Shown here: positions 43,473 to 55,935 of the stretch, piece by piece
Position numbering within the stretch: the first letter of the stretch is position 1
Layout: every line of letters begins with the position of its first letter
NCBI RefSeq assembly: GCF_000004195.4
Contig: NC_030683.2
Coordinates: 89,243,410 to 89,307,409 of the forward strand
Length of the DNA stretch: 64,000 nt
Direction of reading: 5' to 3'
Origin: Xenopus tropicalis
Lineage: Eukaryota > Chordata > Amphibia > Anura > Pipidae
Notes under the pieces: model-generated
Databases searched by the model: none
What the model saw: the letters and a program-made list of their open reading frames with translations, nothing else
What the model was told of the DNA's origin: nothing
Program-made: the position numbers and the translations under genes

Positions 43473-44629
43473 TATGACAAATCTTACATAATGTTATGTT
43501 AGATTTGCAGCACTCTGTCACAGGCACAGGAAGCAATGCCCCACTGACAGGAAACACAGCCAATAGGAGTTAAGTCTATGCATGACATCATATAAGGAAG
43601 TAAAAAAGCAACTGTAGTGTTTATAGGGGTCACTGACCCCCCCACCCCCAGCACAGGGTCTGTGCAGAAGTATAGGATCAGCAGAGAAATAAGGTGAATA
43701 TCTCTACAGCTGCACATTTTTTGTTAACTATGTATATGGCAAAGATTGTTCCATTAATGTGAACTGTTAGATTTGTGTGTACAAAGGGGAACAACCCCTT
43801 GAAGTGCAAGGGATCCCTGAAAAATATTGGTAAGATTTTTTTTTGAGGGGGGGGGGGCATAACATATTTCCCTTCTTTGTTAATCTTTGGTAGCATATAG
43901 ATGGTTATTATATCTCTAGGTATCTAGGTGTCTCTAGTACCACCTCTGGTAAGCATATTTGTGTGGCTGGAAGCTTGTAAATTACATTTTTCATCTCTTT
44001 AATATCTGCAGAAGACAAGTACCAGTGTGTAAACCTGCTATGCAGCCCAGTATGCTAACCTTTTATGGCAAATATTTTTGTCTGTCTACAAATCCCTAGA
44101 ATATCTCCACAATATAGACAAAGAAAGTAATTTACATGAATTACAGTTATAATTTAACAAGCAATAGTGGGCATGGCTTAGTTGTTGTCTGTACCTCACA
44201 CTGGTGTGTCTGAAAGATGCCTTAGTTGGTGCAGGTAGGGGCTGGGATGGGAAACACCTACATGTTTCCTCCAGTCCACCTCTTATGTATACAGCAAAGG
44301 CAAATGCAGACAATGCTGTAACCTGGTCCATCCTAAAGCACAAGAATCTTTGCCCATGGGTGCTCACAGCAGGGAAGCCATAAATTCTTTGGGTAGTTAA
44401 ATTCACACCACCATCAGCTTTAAATTGATCTACTCACACTTACAGTCATGTCCTGTACATAAACATATTATGACCCAAAAATAGAAAATAATTTAGATAA
44501 GATTAGTGACAACATACAATCCAAAACTAAAATGCATCAGAAAAATAGCCAGGCATCCACAGACCACACTTATCTTCATACTCGCCCACCTTTTCGTATT
44601 TAGACAACTAATGATAATGGATGTATTCA
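43473..44629. other. No recognised gene
   Basis: Unique AT-rich DNA. A G10 run lies at about 43849-43858. Confidence 0.45.
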
Positions 44630-44823
44630 ATAGTTCGGCCCTTAGGGATTGATAGGATGCAGGCCAATGAGCTTCTCGCCCTACCAAGATATTTAGACCT
44701 ACTTTATTGACATCTGGCTAATTTTTCGGCCAGATATCAGTTGAGCAGGCCCATCTGAGGGCCCCATACACAAGCCAATAAGCTGCCAACATTTTCCGGC
44801 TATCGGCCTAGTATGGCTACCTG
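44630..44823. mobile_element. GGTGGCCATACA-type MITE fragment
   Basis: 'tcggcctagtatggctacct' is the right terminus. Inside, 'gacatctggctaatttttcg', 'gggccccatacacaagcc' and 'gccaacattttccgg' match the family at 25609. The left end is unclear. Confidence 0.55.
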
Positions 44824-46525
44824 AACTTATCTAAATTTTCAAGGAGAAGTTTGAAAATGTATAATGAAAAAAAGGGTGGAATACAAAGTCATGACTACTT
44901 GACATTGTTTGCAGAAAAGAAATAATATGGGCCATGGATTTAGGGCAAATTACTAAATATTAAGGACCATCTGTACAAATTTATAAATACAAAGTGGAGA
45001 CACTGGGCTAACCTAGTCCATTTTAGTTGATAGTCAAAATAATGAACCACCATAGAGTTACTCTAACGTGTTTGAAAAAAGAGCTGGTATGTTCTGAAAG
45101 CTTGCTATGATTATCTTTTTTAGTGAACAGTGAAGTTATTACCGTTACATGAAATTTATGTTTTATTTAAAGAGGTTACCATGTAACTTTTTGATTGTCT
45201 TACACAATATGACACTAAGTGCTACAGCAGCAGAGTCTGTCTTTATATTAAAAGTCTACAAGGTCTTCCTACACATAATACACAAAATGGCAATAATAAT
45301 GCCTCTTTTATACATCTTAATTGTGATATGTGTCCTTTGTATGTCTAAGCAGCCCCTTATTATCGTTCTGAGTGAACTCATTAGCTGCCGTATGCCATAC
45401 CTGCATACAGTTTTGTACCACTTCAAATTCATCATTCATTCAAAAGGTAATCATAAATGGTTTTAAAGGATAGTAAACCCTCGAATGAACCTGGTCCTAT
45501 TTGCATCAATCTAATCACAAAATGTGAATAGTTAAGTGAAGCAGCCAACCATAGCAGACTGCCCCTGCACCTCCAAATCAAATACGCATTATTTTGTTGC
45601 GGTTTCTTCTATTGAGAGAAGTATGAAGACTAGTAAATATTAAAGCAAAAAGATAGGCATGAAATAGGAGATATGTTTGTGTAGGTATTTGGGTATCTTT
45701 GACAAACTGGAGTTCACCAGTGTCAACAGTAGCAGAAAGGTGTAGAATTACAAGAAAAAAAAGTGACCTTTACAACTGGTAGACAGTAGATCATTAGACA
45801 TTTTTGTCGGTGCTGTGTCAGTAGAATGTACAGGACGAAATCCATTGAATTGATTCCCTTTATTGACCTTCCTTTCACCTGACTGTCCCAGCAATCAATA
45901 TGGAGCACTGCTGTCAGATGCATCAGTTTGATTCACCAGTCTTTAGCATTGTTCCACTGAAAGAACTTGCACTGGGATCTTCTAAACCTCCAGAATTAAA
46001 TTTAAAATCCTATATACCTAGAACTTAAGAGGTCTACCTCTATTAAATATCAGACCTTGTATTCCCTAAACCCCTATTCTACACTAGCAATGACTAACAT
46101 CTATCAATTTCATTACCTTCCTCAACTGTCACTCTTAGGACTTTTCCCATGCTGCACGGGATTCTCATTCCTCCAGTAGACAGAACTCTTAAAATATGAC
46201 TCCAGAAAACTAGGTTTACCAGTAGCATGTAGAGAATTCGCAAATATAAATCTCCTCTTGGGATTTTTAGTGATTAACACTGTTTTCAAACAAAATGTCA
46301 TGCTTTTATAACCTTTTATAACTTTTTATCTTGATCAGTTATTAACTCACCAACATCAATCAGAGACCAAGATCATATTAAATAAATATATGCACCGCTA
46401 AACTAGGTGCCAGGAGATACTTCAAACTTGCAGGTTATTGCTATTCCTGAGCATAAGCTGAAGAATAAATAAGAGACTTTTATTGGCTCACAGGTTATTA
46501 GTTCACTGTCTATCAATATACATAT
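44824..46525. other. No recognised gene; unique DNA
   Basis: AT-rich. A 105-residue frame at 45149-45466 is rich in hydrophobic residues by composition only and has no recognised motif. Confidence 0.4.
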
Positions 46526-46866
46526 ACAGGTATATGTGTGTGTGTGTCTATAGGATCGGTTATCCAGAAACCTGTTATCCAGAAAGCTCTGAAATATGGG
46601 AAGGCTGACTCCTATTGGCTCCATTTAATTTTAATCATATAATTACAATTTTAAAACATGATTTTTTTTTTATCTGTAATGATAAAACAAAACCTTGTAC
46701 GTAATTCTAACTAAGATATAATTAATCCTAACTGGAGCCAAAAAATCCTATTGGGTTTATTTAATGTTTAAATAATATTTTTGTATGATGATTCAAATTA
46801 TGAAAATATCCATTATCCAGAAATTACCAGGTCCTGAGCATTCTGGATAACAGCTCCTATATCTGT
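46526..46866 (+). mobile_element. ACAGGTATGGGA MITE, full length with a TG expansion
   Basis: It starts 'acaggtat' and is interrupted at once by 'atgtgtgtgtgtgtct' before resuming 'aggatcggttatccagaa'. The interior ('aatcctattgggtttattta', 'atgtttaaataatattt') and the right end 'cattctggataaca', then 'gctcctatatctgta', are all present. It is the most complete family member here. Confidence 0.85.
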
Positions 46867-46901
46867 ATGTATATATACCTGTATATATATATATATATAC
46901 A

Positions 46902-48502
46902 CAGTGGCTTGCAAAAGTATTCGGCCCCCTTGAACTTTTCCACATTTTGTCACATTACAGCCACAAACATGAATCAATTTTATTGGAATTCCACGTGAAA
47001 GACCAATACAAAGTGGTGTACACGTGAGAAGTGGAACGAAAATCATACATGATTCCAAACATTTCTTACAAATAAATAACTGCAAAGTGGGGTGTGCGTA
47101 ATTATTCGGCCCCCTGAGTGCAGTCAGTTGCCCATAGACATTGCCTGATGAGTGCTAATGACTAAACAGAGTGCACCTGTGTGTAATCTAATGTCAGTAC
47201 AAATACAGCTGCTCTGTGACGGCCTCAGAGGTTGTCTAAGAGAATATTGGGAGCAACAACACCATGAAGTCCAAAGAACACACCAGACAGGTCAGGGATA
47301 AAGTTATTGAGGAATTAAAAGCAGGCTTAGGCTACAAAAAGATTTCCAAAGCCTTGAACATCCCACGGAGCACTGTTCAAGCGATCATTCAGAAATGGAA
47401 GGAGTATGGCACAACTGTAAACCTACCAAGACAAGGCCGTCCACCTAAACTCACAGGCCGAACAAGGAGAGCGCTGATCAGAAATGCAGCCAAGAGGCCC
47501 ATGGTGACTCTGGACGAGCTGCAGAGATCTACAGCTCAGGTGGGGGAATCTGTCCATAGGATAACTATTAGTCGTGCACTGCACAAAGTTGGCCTTTATG
47601 GAAGAGTGGCAGGAAGAAAGCCATTGTTAACAGAAAACCATAAGAAGTCCCGTTTGCAGTTTGCCACAAGCCATGTGGGGGACACAGCAAACATGTGGAA
47701 GAAGGTGCTCTGGTCAGATGAGACCAAAATGGAACTTTTTGGCCAAAATGCAAAACGCTATGTGTGGCGGAAAACTAACACTGCACATCACTCTGAACAC
47801 ACCATCCCCACTGTCAAATATGGTGGTGGCAGCATCATGCTCTGGGGGTGCTTCTCTTCAGCAGGTACAGGGAAGCTGGTCAGAGTTGATGGGAAGATGG
47901 ATGGAGCCAAATACAGGGCAATCTTGGAAGAAAACCTCTTGGAGTCTGCAAAAGACTTGAGACTGGGGCAGAGGTTTTCACCTTCCAGCAGGACAACGAC
48001 CCTAAACATAAAGCCAGGGCAACAATGGAATGCTTTAAAACAAAACATATCCATGTGTTAGAATGGCCCAGTCAAAGTCCAGATCTAAATCCAATCGAGA
48101 ATCTGTGGCAAGATCTGAAAACTGCTGTTCACAAATGCTGTCCATCTAATCTGACTGAGCTGGAGCTGTTTTGCAAAGAAGAATGGGCAAGGATTTCAGT
48201 CTGTAGATGTGCAAAGCTGGTAGAGGCATAGCCTAAAAGACTGGCAGCTGTAATTGCAGCGAAAGGTGGTTCTACAAAGTATTGACTCAGGGGGCTGAAT
48301 AATTACGCACACCCCACTTTGCAGTTATTTATTTGTAAAAAATGTTTGGAATAATGTATGATTTTTGTTCCACTTCTCACGTGTACACCACTTTGTATTG
48401 GTCTTTCACGTGGAATTCCAATAAAATTGATTCATGTTTGTGGCTGTAATGTGACAAAATGTGGAAAAGTTCAAGAGGGCCGAATACTTTTGCAAGCCAC
48501 TG
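46902..48502 (+). mobile_element. Tc1/mariner element, full length (Tc1 copy B)
   Basis: A 1601-bp element. Its ends 'cagtggcttgcaaaagtatt' and 'cgaatacttttgcaagccac' are inverted repeats of about 215 bp, closing at 'gtaattattcggccccctga' on the left and 'tcagggggctgaataattac' on the right. The right flank is TA. The left flank reads TA-CA before CAGTGG, so the duplication is slightly altered. It is a different subfamily from copy A, with different terminal sequence. Confidence 0.93.
47264..48285 (+). pseudogene. Tc1 transposase, frameshifted, one premature stop
   Basis: The frame opens at 47264 (MKSKEHTRQVRDKVIEELKA). A paired-type helix-turn-helix (GYKKISKALNIPRSTVQAII) is followed by the QGRPPKLTGR motif. 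The catalytic blocks are WSDETKMELFG (first Asp intact) and KYGGGSIMLWGCF. A frameshift near 47970-47980 moves the next block, FTFQQDNDPKH and SPDLNPIENLW, into the frame of 48025-48231. The spacing from Asp to Glu is 34, as in Tc1. A TAG at 48229-48231 precedes the final 17 codons (ending KGGSTKY). All three catalytic residues are present, so the lesions are one shift and one late stop. Confidence 0.92.
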
Positions 48503-49084
48503 TATATAGTTTATATATACTGCCCTGACTTTTTTCCTTCGATCATCTTTTATCTTGGTATGAACTTGGTGTCCAGTTGTTTAATTGTGGCTCAGATTTA
48601 ATTAAAGGAGGAAAACAATCACTGCTTTCTGAACTTCAAGTAGGCATTATAAGATAGAGAGTGGGAATGATGGAGCCTGATACATATCTTAGTCCCTTAG
48701 GCCGCACACCCTCCACTCTTAGATAGATAGTTTCATGCATGACCTGGAATTCCACACTCACCATGGGAATTAGCTTTTCTTTAAACCTGAATCTGTCAAA
48801 GCTTTTGGCTTCTAACTCCAAGACTCCTTGGGGAGTCAAGGCACCTGAAAACCCTGGCCTTCCATCGTCTTGTGTGAGTTTTCACATATAGAGGGCTTAA
48901 CCATTTGCTTTGGCTGTGTATTGTTAGTAATATTGCTTAGTATTATTATACAGTTCAGAGAAAAATCTGCCCCATTTAAATGAAAAGTAATTGAATATAA
49001 ACTTGGTTTTCAACAATACAGCACACCATTCTGGAAGAAAACCTGTACAGTATCTTTTCTTCCTTTAATATGTTTTTGTAAATA

Positions 49085-49087
<3 letters not shown>
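48503..49087. other. No recognised feature
   Basis: Unique sequence with no gene or repeat family recognised. Confidence 0.45.

Positions 49088-49145
<58 letters not shown>
49088..49145. repeat. TA microsatellite, about 58 bp
   Basis: Pure AT/TA run of about 29 dinucleotides, the longest simple repeat in the window. Its length may be unreliable. Confidence 0.95.
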
Positions 49146-49148
<3 letters not shown>

Positions 49149-49254
49149 GAAAGTTTGTTTGTTTCTATGTTCTCTCTGCAATTAGACATGGTTAGACTAA
49201 AGCAATGGGCCTTCCTCTCATCCCCCAAGGACAGCAATCCACTGCCCCAATGAA

Positions 49255-49770
49255 CCAACTGACTTATTAGCAAATTAATTTTTCATTTTAACTATTTATA
49301 TGAACTGCTTATTATAGAGTAACATCAGCTGTTTATATTGAGATCTATTTACTGAATTATATCAGCATCATCTACATAAACTTTCCAGCATGGGAACAAC
49401 TGGTTATTGGGCCCCACAGCAACATCATTGGGCCCCTACACTTACGCAAAATCTTACGTTACTTTAAAAAGTAAACTCCACTGACCCCAATTGAAATACT
49501 GACAGCACATTAATTATTGTTGCTATTTTTATGAACTAGTTATTGGGCCCATAGCCCCTAAATGAATGCAGTTTACATAACTTATGCAACTTCCATGTAA
49601 AGCACAGAGCAGGGGCAGGTAGGTGGAAAGGGGTTAAACTTAGGGCAGACTCTACTCAGCCCCTAACTCAATGACTTATTAGCACATCAATCAACTGAAC
49701 TGTTTATATAATCTTCTTATTATAGCGTGTCATTAGCATATAACATTTATATTGTGGGCTCTCCCATATT
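49255..49770. repeat. Degenerate tandem repeat
   Basis: Similar strings recur: 'actgacttattagcaaatta' (49258), 'actgacagcacattaattat' (about 49499) and 'atgacttattagcacatcaa' (about 49671). Each is followed by 'tttatatgaactgcttatta'-like sequence. 'attgggcccc' is also repeated. The period is irregular (about 170-245 bp). Confidence 0.5.
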
Positions 49771-49842
49771 TCTGAGGAGAAGTATACCATTGATCAGTGT
49801 AGAGATATAGATAGAGTAGGTCTATCACATGAAAACTTCTGG

Positions 49843-50161
49843 ATAAGATTCAATTTGAGATGCGATTTAATTCAGAAAAACTTCTCACTGTAAAAACTCT
49901 ATTTAAGTCTATGGGAAAAAACTAGAATTATGTCCATTATGTCCATAAGTTTTCACGTGCTAAACCATAAGGCTCTTAGGCCAGATTCCATTTAGAAGGA
50001 AAAAGTTATCTCATGGTTTATCACGTGAAAACTTTTCTCTAAATTCAGTTACAGTTTATTCTCATAGACTTTAATAGGGTTTTCAAGTGATAAACTTTCA
50101 GACACGTTTATTCTGAATTGAATTGCATCTCAAATTAAATCTTATCCAAATTAAATCTAGG
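49843..50161. repeat. Foldback (palindromic) MITE-like element
   Basis: The left 'ggataagattcaatttgaga' pairs with the right 'ctcaaattaaatcttatcc', and 'gcgatttaattcagaa' pairs with 'ttctgaattgaattgc'. 'ctcatggtttatcacgtgaa' recurs in the related element at 51255. No target duplication fixed. Confidence 0.7.
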
Positions 50162-51254
50162 CCATTGTTGGATGCCCATGTTTCTCCAACAGATAATAGT
50201 ATACCATTTTAATAATATAATAATAAAATACTAACTCAGTCAATTCATAGAAACCCCCTCATCTCTCTAAAACCCCCTCTCAGAAATCAATGGGATTCAC
50301 ACTGTCCACTTTAATTAACAATTGTGCATACATACTTACCCCAAAACTACTTATTATAAGGGCCAACACTTGCTGATCTCTCATTCCCAGCTCAGCTTTA
50401 GTTTTCATGGGGTTTCTTGGTGATGGCCCACATTCTCCCTTCTCCATTAATGAGTTTTAAAGACTGAACATAACTCCACCCAGCCCACAATATTACTGGA
50501 AACTCATACAACCTTGTTTCTTACATAAGACCACAAACACTCCCATACATAATGTGTATCACCAGTGTGGCACACATTGCTTTCGGATGGACACTTTATT
50601 AGTGAGGGCTAGGGATCAGAGATAGTTACCCCAATTGTGTTAGAATGCATACTAGCAGGATAGGACCCAAGTACACAGATTGACAAAGAATCCTCCTATG
50701 TTTACTTGTCAGTATGTTAAGAGTTAACTGAAGCCAAAACACTGTAAAGGTGAGGTAGTCTAAGGCAAACATTATATCAGTTGTTCATAGCTAAGAATGT
50801 TTATCTCCTTAACTCTGACAGAATATCAAGTTGGCAACAGTAACGCTTAAATTATGTTCTCCTATTGTAGAATCTTTGACATGGTAATTTCTGACTTTTG
50901 TTGGTGATTTTTGCAGCAACAAAAGTCCAACTACATGAATGCGTGCTGTGCATTGTTTTAAAGTCAAAAAACTGAAATTGATTTTCAGGTTTTTTTCACA
51001 AAAACAAACACATTCCCAATTTACTTGCTTTTTTTATACTTGTAGTTTTCATACTTTCAGGCAGTGGAAGAAATGGCTGCCAGGGCAAAGGAAGAAGCAG
51101 GACAAATATTTGCCTTTATTTATTAAATGGTGCAAAATTGTTAAAGGAGACATAGAATAAATTAACAAAAACTCTAACCTTGTAGGCAATTGTGAATAAT
51201 ATATGGTGGGGAACCCGCACAAAATTTTTTGTTTTTTGAATTTAAAATATTAAG
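50162..51254. other. No recognised gene
   Basis: Unique sequence. A 73-residue frame (50939-51160) has no recognised motif. Confidence 0.4.
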
Positions 51255-51385
51255 GAAATAGATTTAGTTCAGTAAGAAAAAACATCTCATGGTTTATAAC
51301 GTGAAAACTTAAATTAAATTCAAGGACTTAAACAGAGTTTTCACGTGATAAACCTTTTTCTAACTGAAATGAACCTGGCCCAATT
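51255..51385. repeat. Foldback element, short relative of 49843
   Basis: 'tcagtaagaaaaaacatctc' and 'ggtttataacgtgaaaact' pair with 'agttttcacgtgataaacc' and 'tttttctaactgaa'. Part of a third copy lies at about 51885-51960. Confidence 0.6.
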
Positions 51386-52199
51386 ATGTATTATCTTCAA
51401 AAGAGTTACTAGACCAAGTAACCAAGTATCCCAACACCCTGCTATATCTTTGGAAAAACAGTAATATATAGCAGGATGGTGAATATTCTCAGGGGTGTAA
51501 CTCTTGAAGCCCATGTTCCTGTAAGTATTAGTGATGAGTATAAGGTAAATATAATCTGTATGGGGAAAGCATATTCATTCAAATTGCTGCCTTAAAACAA
51601 ATAGGTACCCTTATATTGAATAATAATAAATGATTTAATGTAATGTCTACAGGTAATCTGGTGTAGAAATTGGATACTTCCTTGCAGATCTTGCTGGGTA
51701 GATAAATACAGATCCTGTAAACTCTGCAGTCTCCAGGTTGTTGTATTGACTGTAAGGAATATTCTTAGCTGGTGCTTCCCTTTTACTTTGCCTCACAAAG
51801 CTATTGGGTATTTTTAACTTCATAATGTCGCAATAAACTTCCAGGGAGAGGCCAACTAAGGGTCTTCCATACTTTGGGTCAGATTCAATTCAGTGAGAAA
51901 AAGTCGCTTATAGACAAGTTTCAATTCAAGGAGAACAGTTTCACATGATGAAAACGAGAAATGTATGTATATATATATCTTAATTATCTTATTAATAAAG
52001 TGCTACTTATGTATGCACCGCTGTATAGTAGAACAGATTAATACAACAGGGGTTTATTAAAATAATAGATAAATACAATGCATTTAATGCATTTTTATAC
52101 CTGCTATTTACTTTGAGGAAATCATAGGAACCAAAATGCCAAGAATTGGGGCCAATCGTTTCCTGTTATTGTTAGTGAGAAGTGTATAGCGCATCACAT
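51386..52199. other. No recognised gene
   Basis: AT-rich unique DNA. Foldback-family similarity at about 51885-51960 ('gattcaattcagtgagaaaa'). Confidence 0.45.
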
Positions 52200-53400
52200 A
52201 TAGAATAAACTATCAGGTATCACGGTAGTCTGATGATAATTAGCCTCTCCTGCGCTTCCCACTGGGCCTGAACACCGGGAGTGGGAACGGTAACAGACCC
52301 AGCTGAAGAATAGCAGTAGTGCCGTTGAAGGATAGCCAGTAAATAAACAGTCTGTATACTGAAGTAAGCAATAAGGCACCTGGAAGCAGGGATGGTCGAA
52401 GAACAGGCCGAGGTCACAACAAGTATCAGAGTCCGAAATCTAAGCAGAGGGATAACCAGAAGAATAACCAGGAGACGAGCCAAAAATCAGAAGTCAAGGA
52501 TCAAGCAGGAAAACACAGGAACGCTTAGGGGCTGATTTACTAAGACACGAATTCGAATCCGAATTGGAAAAATTCCGATTGGAAAACGAACATTTTGTGA
52601 CTTTTTCGTATTTTTTGCGATTTTTTTCGGCGTCTTTACGACTTTTCGGAAATTATCGGGACTTTTTCGTTACCAATACGATTTGCGCGAAAAAACGCGA
52701 GTTTTTCGTTACCAATACGATTTGCGCGAAAAAACGCGAGTTTTTCGTAGCCATTCCGAAAGTTGCGCAAAATCTGGCGATTTTTTCGTAGCGTTAAAAC
52801 TTGCGCGAAAAGTCGCGCCTTTTTCGTAGCGTTAAAACTTAAAAGGCGCGACGTTTCGCGCAAGTTTTAACTCTACGAAAAAATTGCGACTTTTCGCGCA
52901 AGTTTTAACGCTACGAAAAAATCGCCAGACTTTGCGCAACTTTCGGAATGGCTACGAAAAACTCGCGTTTTTTCGCAAAAATCGTGTTGGTAACGAAAAA
53001 CTCGCGATAATTTCCGAAAAAATCACAAAATAGCGATCATTACGAAAAAAACGCAATCGGACGCATTCGGCCCGTTCGTGGGTTAGTAAATGTGCCCCTT
53101 AGTGTCAGTTGCAGGCAAAAGATCACTTCGCAAAGGTCTCTAGGCCTGGGCGTCCTTAAATCCACAAGGAGCATGCGCGCAGCGTCAGTCTCGGCGTGCG
53201 TCTGTACATGGCGTGCGTAAAATCGCGCACCCCGTGCACAACGTGCGTCAAGTCGCGCGCCTGCACATAGCGCACGCGTCCCGTCGCGTACCCGTGTGCG
53301 GCCTCCTTCCAGCTGCGCAGCCACACACCTACGCCGGAACTGCCGCGCACCCGTGCAGAGATTCACAGCACCGGGTAAGTGCACACGGGGCTGACATAAA
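52200..53400. repeat. Unclassified repeat with CpG-rich part, split by a MITE
   Basis: Sequence left of the MITE at 52528 ('ggaaaacacaggaacgctta') continues right of it ('gtgtcagttgcaggcaaaag'), so this is one older unit. It includes a purine-rich piece ('agcagggatggtcgaag') and, at about 53165-53360, a CpG-dense stretch with recurring 'gcgtgcgt' and 'cgcgcac' words. It is probably a dispersed repeat known from frogs. Class and limits are unknown. Confidence 0.4.
52528..53098 (+). mobile_element. 571-bp palindromic Harbinger-like MITE (orientation +)
   Basis: It starts 'ggggctgatttactaagaca' and ends 'ggttagtaaatgtgcccc'. The inner arms pair over most of the length, for example 'cattccgaaagttgcgcaaa' with 'gcgcaactttcggaatgg'. 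TTA at 52525-52527 and 53099-53101. It is CpG-rich with no coding content. Confidence 0.9.
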
Positions 53401-53656
53401 CTGTTACACCAAATCACACTATGGACATGGATATATATATCCATGATAGGGATTCTGTGGTCACATTCTATTCCCCAGAAATGTATTATGAGTTGTGCTG
53501 GGGTGGGGGGGCTGGGGGGGTGCAATTCCTAAGAAAGAGCGCTTCTTGACACAGAACTCTGGATCTTGCCCCCACTCATCTTGCTTAAGTATTTTACTGG
53601 AGTTCTGCTATCCATGTATAAATGGATTTTGGAATTTAACTGCTGCCAAAGACTAA

Positions 53657-54105
53657 GGGGCACATTTACTAACCCACGAACGGGCCGAATGTGTCCGATT
53701 GCGTTTTTTTCGTAATGAACGGTATTTTGCGTTTTTTTCGTATTTTTTGCGATTTTTTCGGCGTCTTTACGATTTTTGCGAAAAAACGCGAGTTTTTCGT
53801 AGCCATTCCGAAAGTTGCGCAAAGTCGCGATTTTTTCGTAGCGTTAAAACTTGCGCGAAACGTCGTGCCTTTTAAGTTTTAACGCTACGAAAAAGGCGCG
53901 ACTTTTCGCGCAAGTGTTAATGCTACGAAAAAATCGCGACTTTGCGCAACTTTCGTAATGGCTACGAAAAACTCGCGTTTTTTCGCATAAATCGTAAAGA
54001 CGCCGAAAAAAATCGCAAAAAATATGAAAAATTCGCAAAATGTTCGTTTTCCAATCGGAATTTTTCCAATTCGGATTCGAATTTGTGTCTTAGTAAATCA
54101 GCCCC
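53657..54105 (-). mobile_element. 449-bp palindromic Harbinger-like MITE (orientation -)
   Basis: Same family as 52528-53098 but inverted. It starts 'ggggcacatttactaaccca' and ends 'ttagtaaatcagcccc', with TAA at 53654-53656 and 54106-54108. The inner arms lack part of the centre present in the other copy. Confidence 0.9.
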
Positions 54106-54344
54106 TAAGTCTTACAACTTTAGTTGTAAAAAGGAGGAAGTAAGCAAGGAAGCATTGTCCATAATAATTAGAATTTTCTACAATAATGGAGAATTTTCTA
54201 CAATGGAAGAGGAACATTATTTTTTGCCTACTGGCTATTATTTCACTGGCCTAGCCAGAGGCTCCCCTAATCCTCTTCTGATTTAGCCCTTGGTGTTGTG
54301 ACTCTATTGGCTCATGACTCCATCCCTATCCATCACAGTCTCAC

Positions 54345-55935
54345 CTTCTTACTGAAGGCTTCCCTTTTAATATGGCCAGTTCTAGTAATTTAGCTACTGA
54401 CGCATGGGTCACTCGGGAGGAAATTCAAAAGAGTCTTGAACATGTAAAGGTAAACAAAGGTCCAGGACTGGATGGGATTCATGCCAGGGTATTAAATGAG
54501 TTAGCTCTGTGATTGCCAAGCCTCTTCACTTAATTTTTTAGGATTCATTGAGGTCTGGCATGGTGCCGAGAGACTGGCAAATTGCTAATGTGGTGCCGTT
54601 ATTTAAAAAGGGATCCTGTTCTCAGCCTGAAAACTATAGGCCTGTTAGTCTGACATCAGTAGTAGGGAAGCTTTTGGAAGGGGTAATAAGGGATATGGTA
54701 CTTATATACATTGCAAATCACAATATTAAAAGTTTGTGCCAGCATAGTTTTGTTCGTAACAGATCTTGCCAGACTAATTTAGTTGCCTTTTATGAAGAGG
54801 TGAGCAGGAATCTCGATGCTGGAATGGAAGTTGATGTCATCTATTTGGACTTTGCTAAAGCATTTGATACTGTACCTCACAGAAGGTTAATGATCAAATC
54901 GAGGAATATTGGCCTAGAGCATAATATTTGTAATTGGATAGAGAACTGGCTGAAGGATAGAGTACAAAGAGTGGTTGTAAATGGAACATTTTCTAATTGG
55001 ACGAGTGTTGTTAGTGGAGTACTGCAGGGGTCAGTCCTTGGTCCTTTGCTTTTTAACTTTTTATTAATGACCTAGAGGTGGGCATAGAAAGTACTGCTTC
55101 TGTTTTTGCTGATGACACTAAATTGTGCAAAACTATAAGTTCCATGCAGGATGCTGCCGCTTTGCAGAGCGATTTAACAACATTGGAAAACTGGGCAGCA
55201 AACTGGAAAATGAGGTTCAATGTGGACAAGTGCAAAGTTATGCACTTTGGTAGAAATAATATAATCGCAAGCTATCTACTAAATGGTAGTTTGTTGGGGG
55301 TATCCTTAATGGAGAAAGATCATGGAGTTTTTGTAGATAACAAGTTGTTAATTCCTGGCAATGTCATTCGGTGGCAAATAAAGTTCTATCTTGTATAAAA
55401 AAGGGCATTGACTCAAGGGATGAAACATAATTTTGCCTCTTTATAGGTCCCTGGTAAGGCCTCACCTTGAGTATGCAGTGCAGTTTTGGGCTTCCGTCCT
55501 TACGAAGGATATTAATGAGCTGGAGAGAGTGCAGAGACGTGCAACTAAAACTGGTAAAGGGGATGGAAGATTTAAGCTATGAGGTTAGACTGTCATGGTT
55601 GGGGTTGTTTTCTCTGGAAAAGAGGCGCCTGTGAGGGGACATGATTACTCTGTACAAATACATTAGAGGGGATTATAGACAAATAGGGGGTGTTCTTTTT
55701 TCCCATAAAAACGATCAACGCACCAGAGGCCCCCTCCTTTAGATTAGAGGAACGGAGCTTCCATTTGAAGCAGCGTAGGTGGTTTTTCATGGTGAGGGCA
55801 GTGAGGTTGTGGAATGCCCTTCCTAGTGATGTTGTAATGGAATATTCTGTTAATGCCTATAAGAGGGGCCTGGATGAGTTCTTGAACAGGCATAGTATCC
55901 AAGTCTATTGTGATACTAATATCTACAGTTAGTAT
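54345..55935 (+). pseudogene. CR1 RT remnant in copy 3
   Basis: Frame 54548-55075 holds FKKGSCSQPENYRPVSLTSV, VDVIYLDFAKAFDTVPHRR (first catalytic Asp) and VNGTFSNWTSVVSGVLQGS, where PQGS has become LQGS. A short deletion at about 55060 shifts to 55078-55398, with FADDTKLCKTISS and MRFNVDKCKVMHFG. Further shifts lead to the C-terminal region (FRLEERSFHLKQRRWFFMVR, 55690-55932). The catalytic aspartates are present but the gene is broken in at least three places. Confidence 0.85.

Noticed and set aside
45149..45466. 105-residue hydrophobic frame as a membrane protein
   Set aside because: Hydrophobicity follows from AT-rich codons, and there is no recognised family or gene context.
53040..53525. 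161-residue minus-strand frame rich in Arg and Ala
   Set aside because: It crosses a MITE end and a CpG-rich repeat. Composition explains the lack of stops, and no motif is present.
52528..54105. Single composite transposon bounded by the two inverted MITEs
   Set aside because: Each MITE has its own TTA or TAA duplication, and the segment left of the first continues right of it. Independent insertions explain the pattern better.
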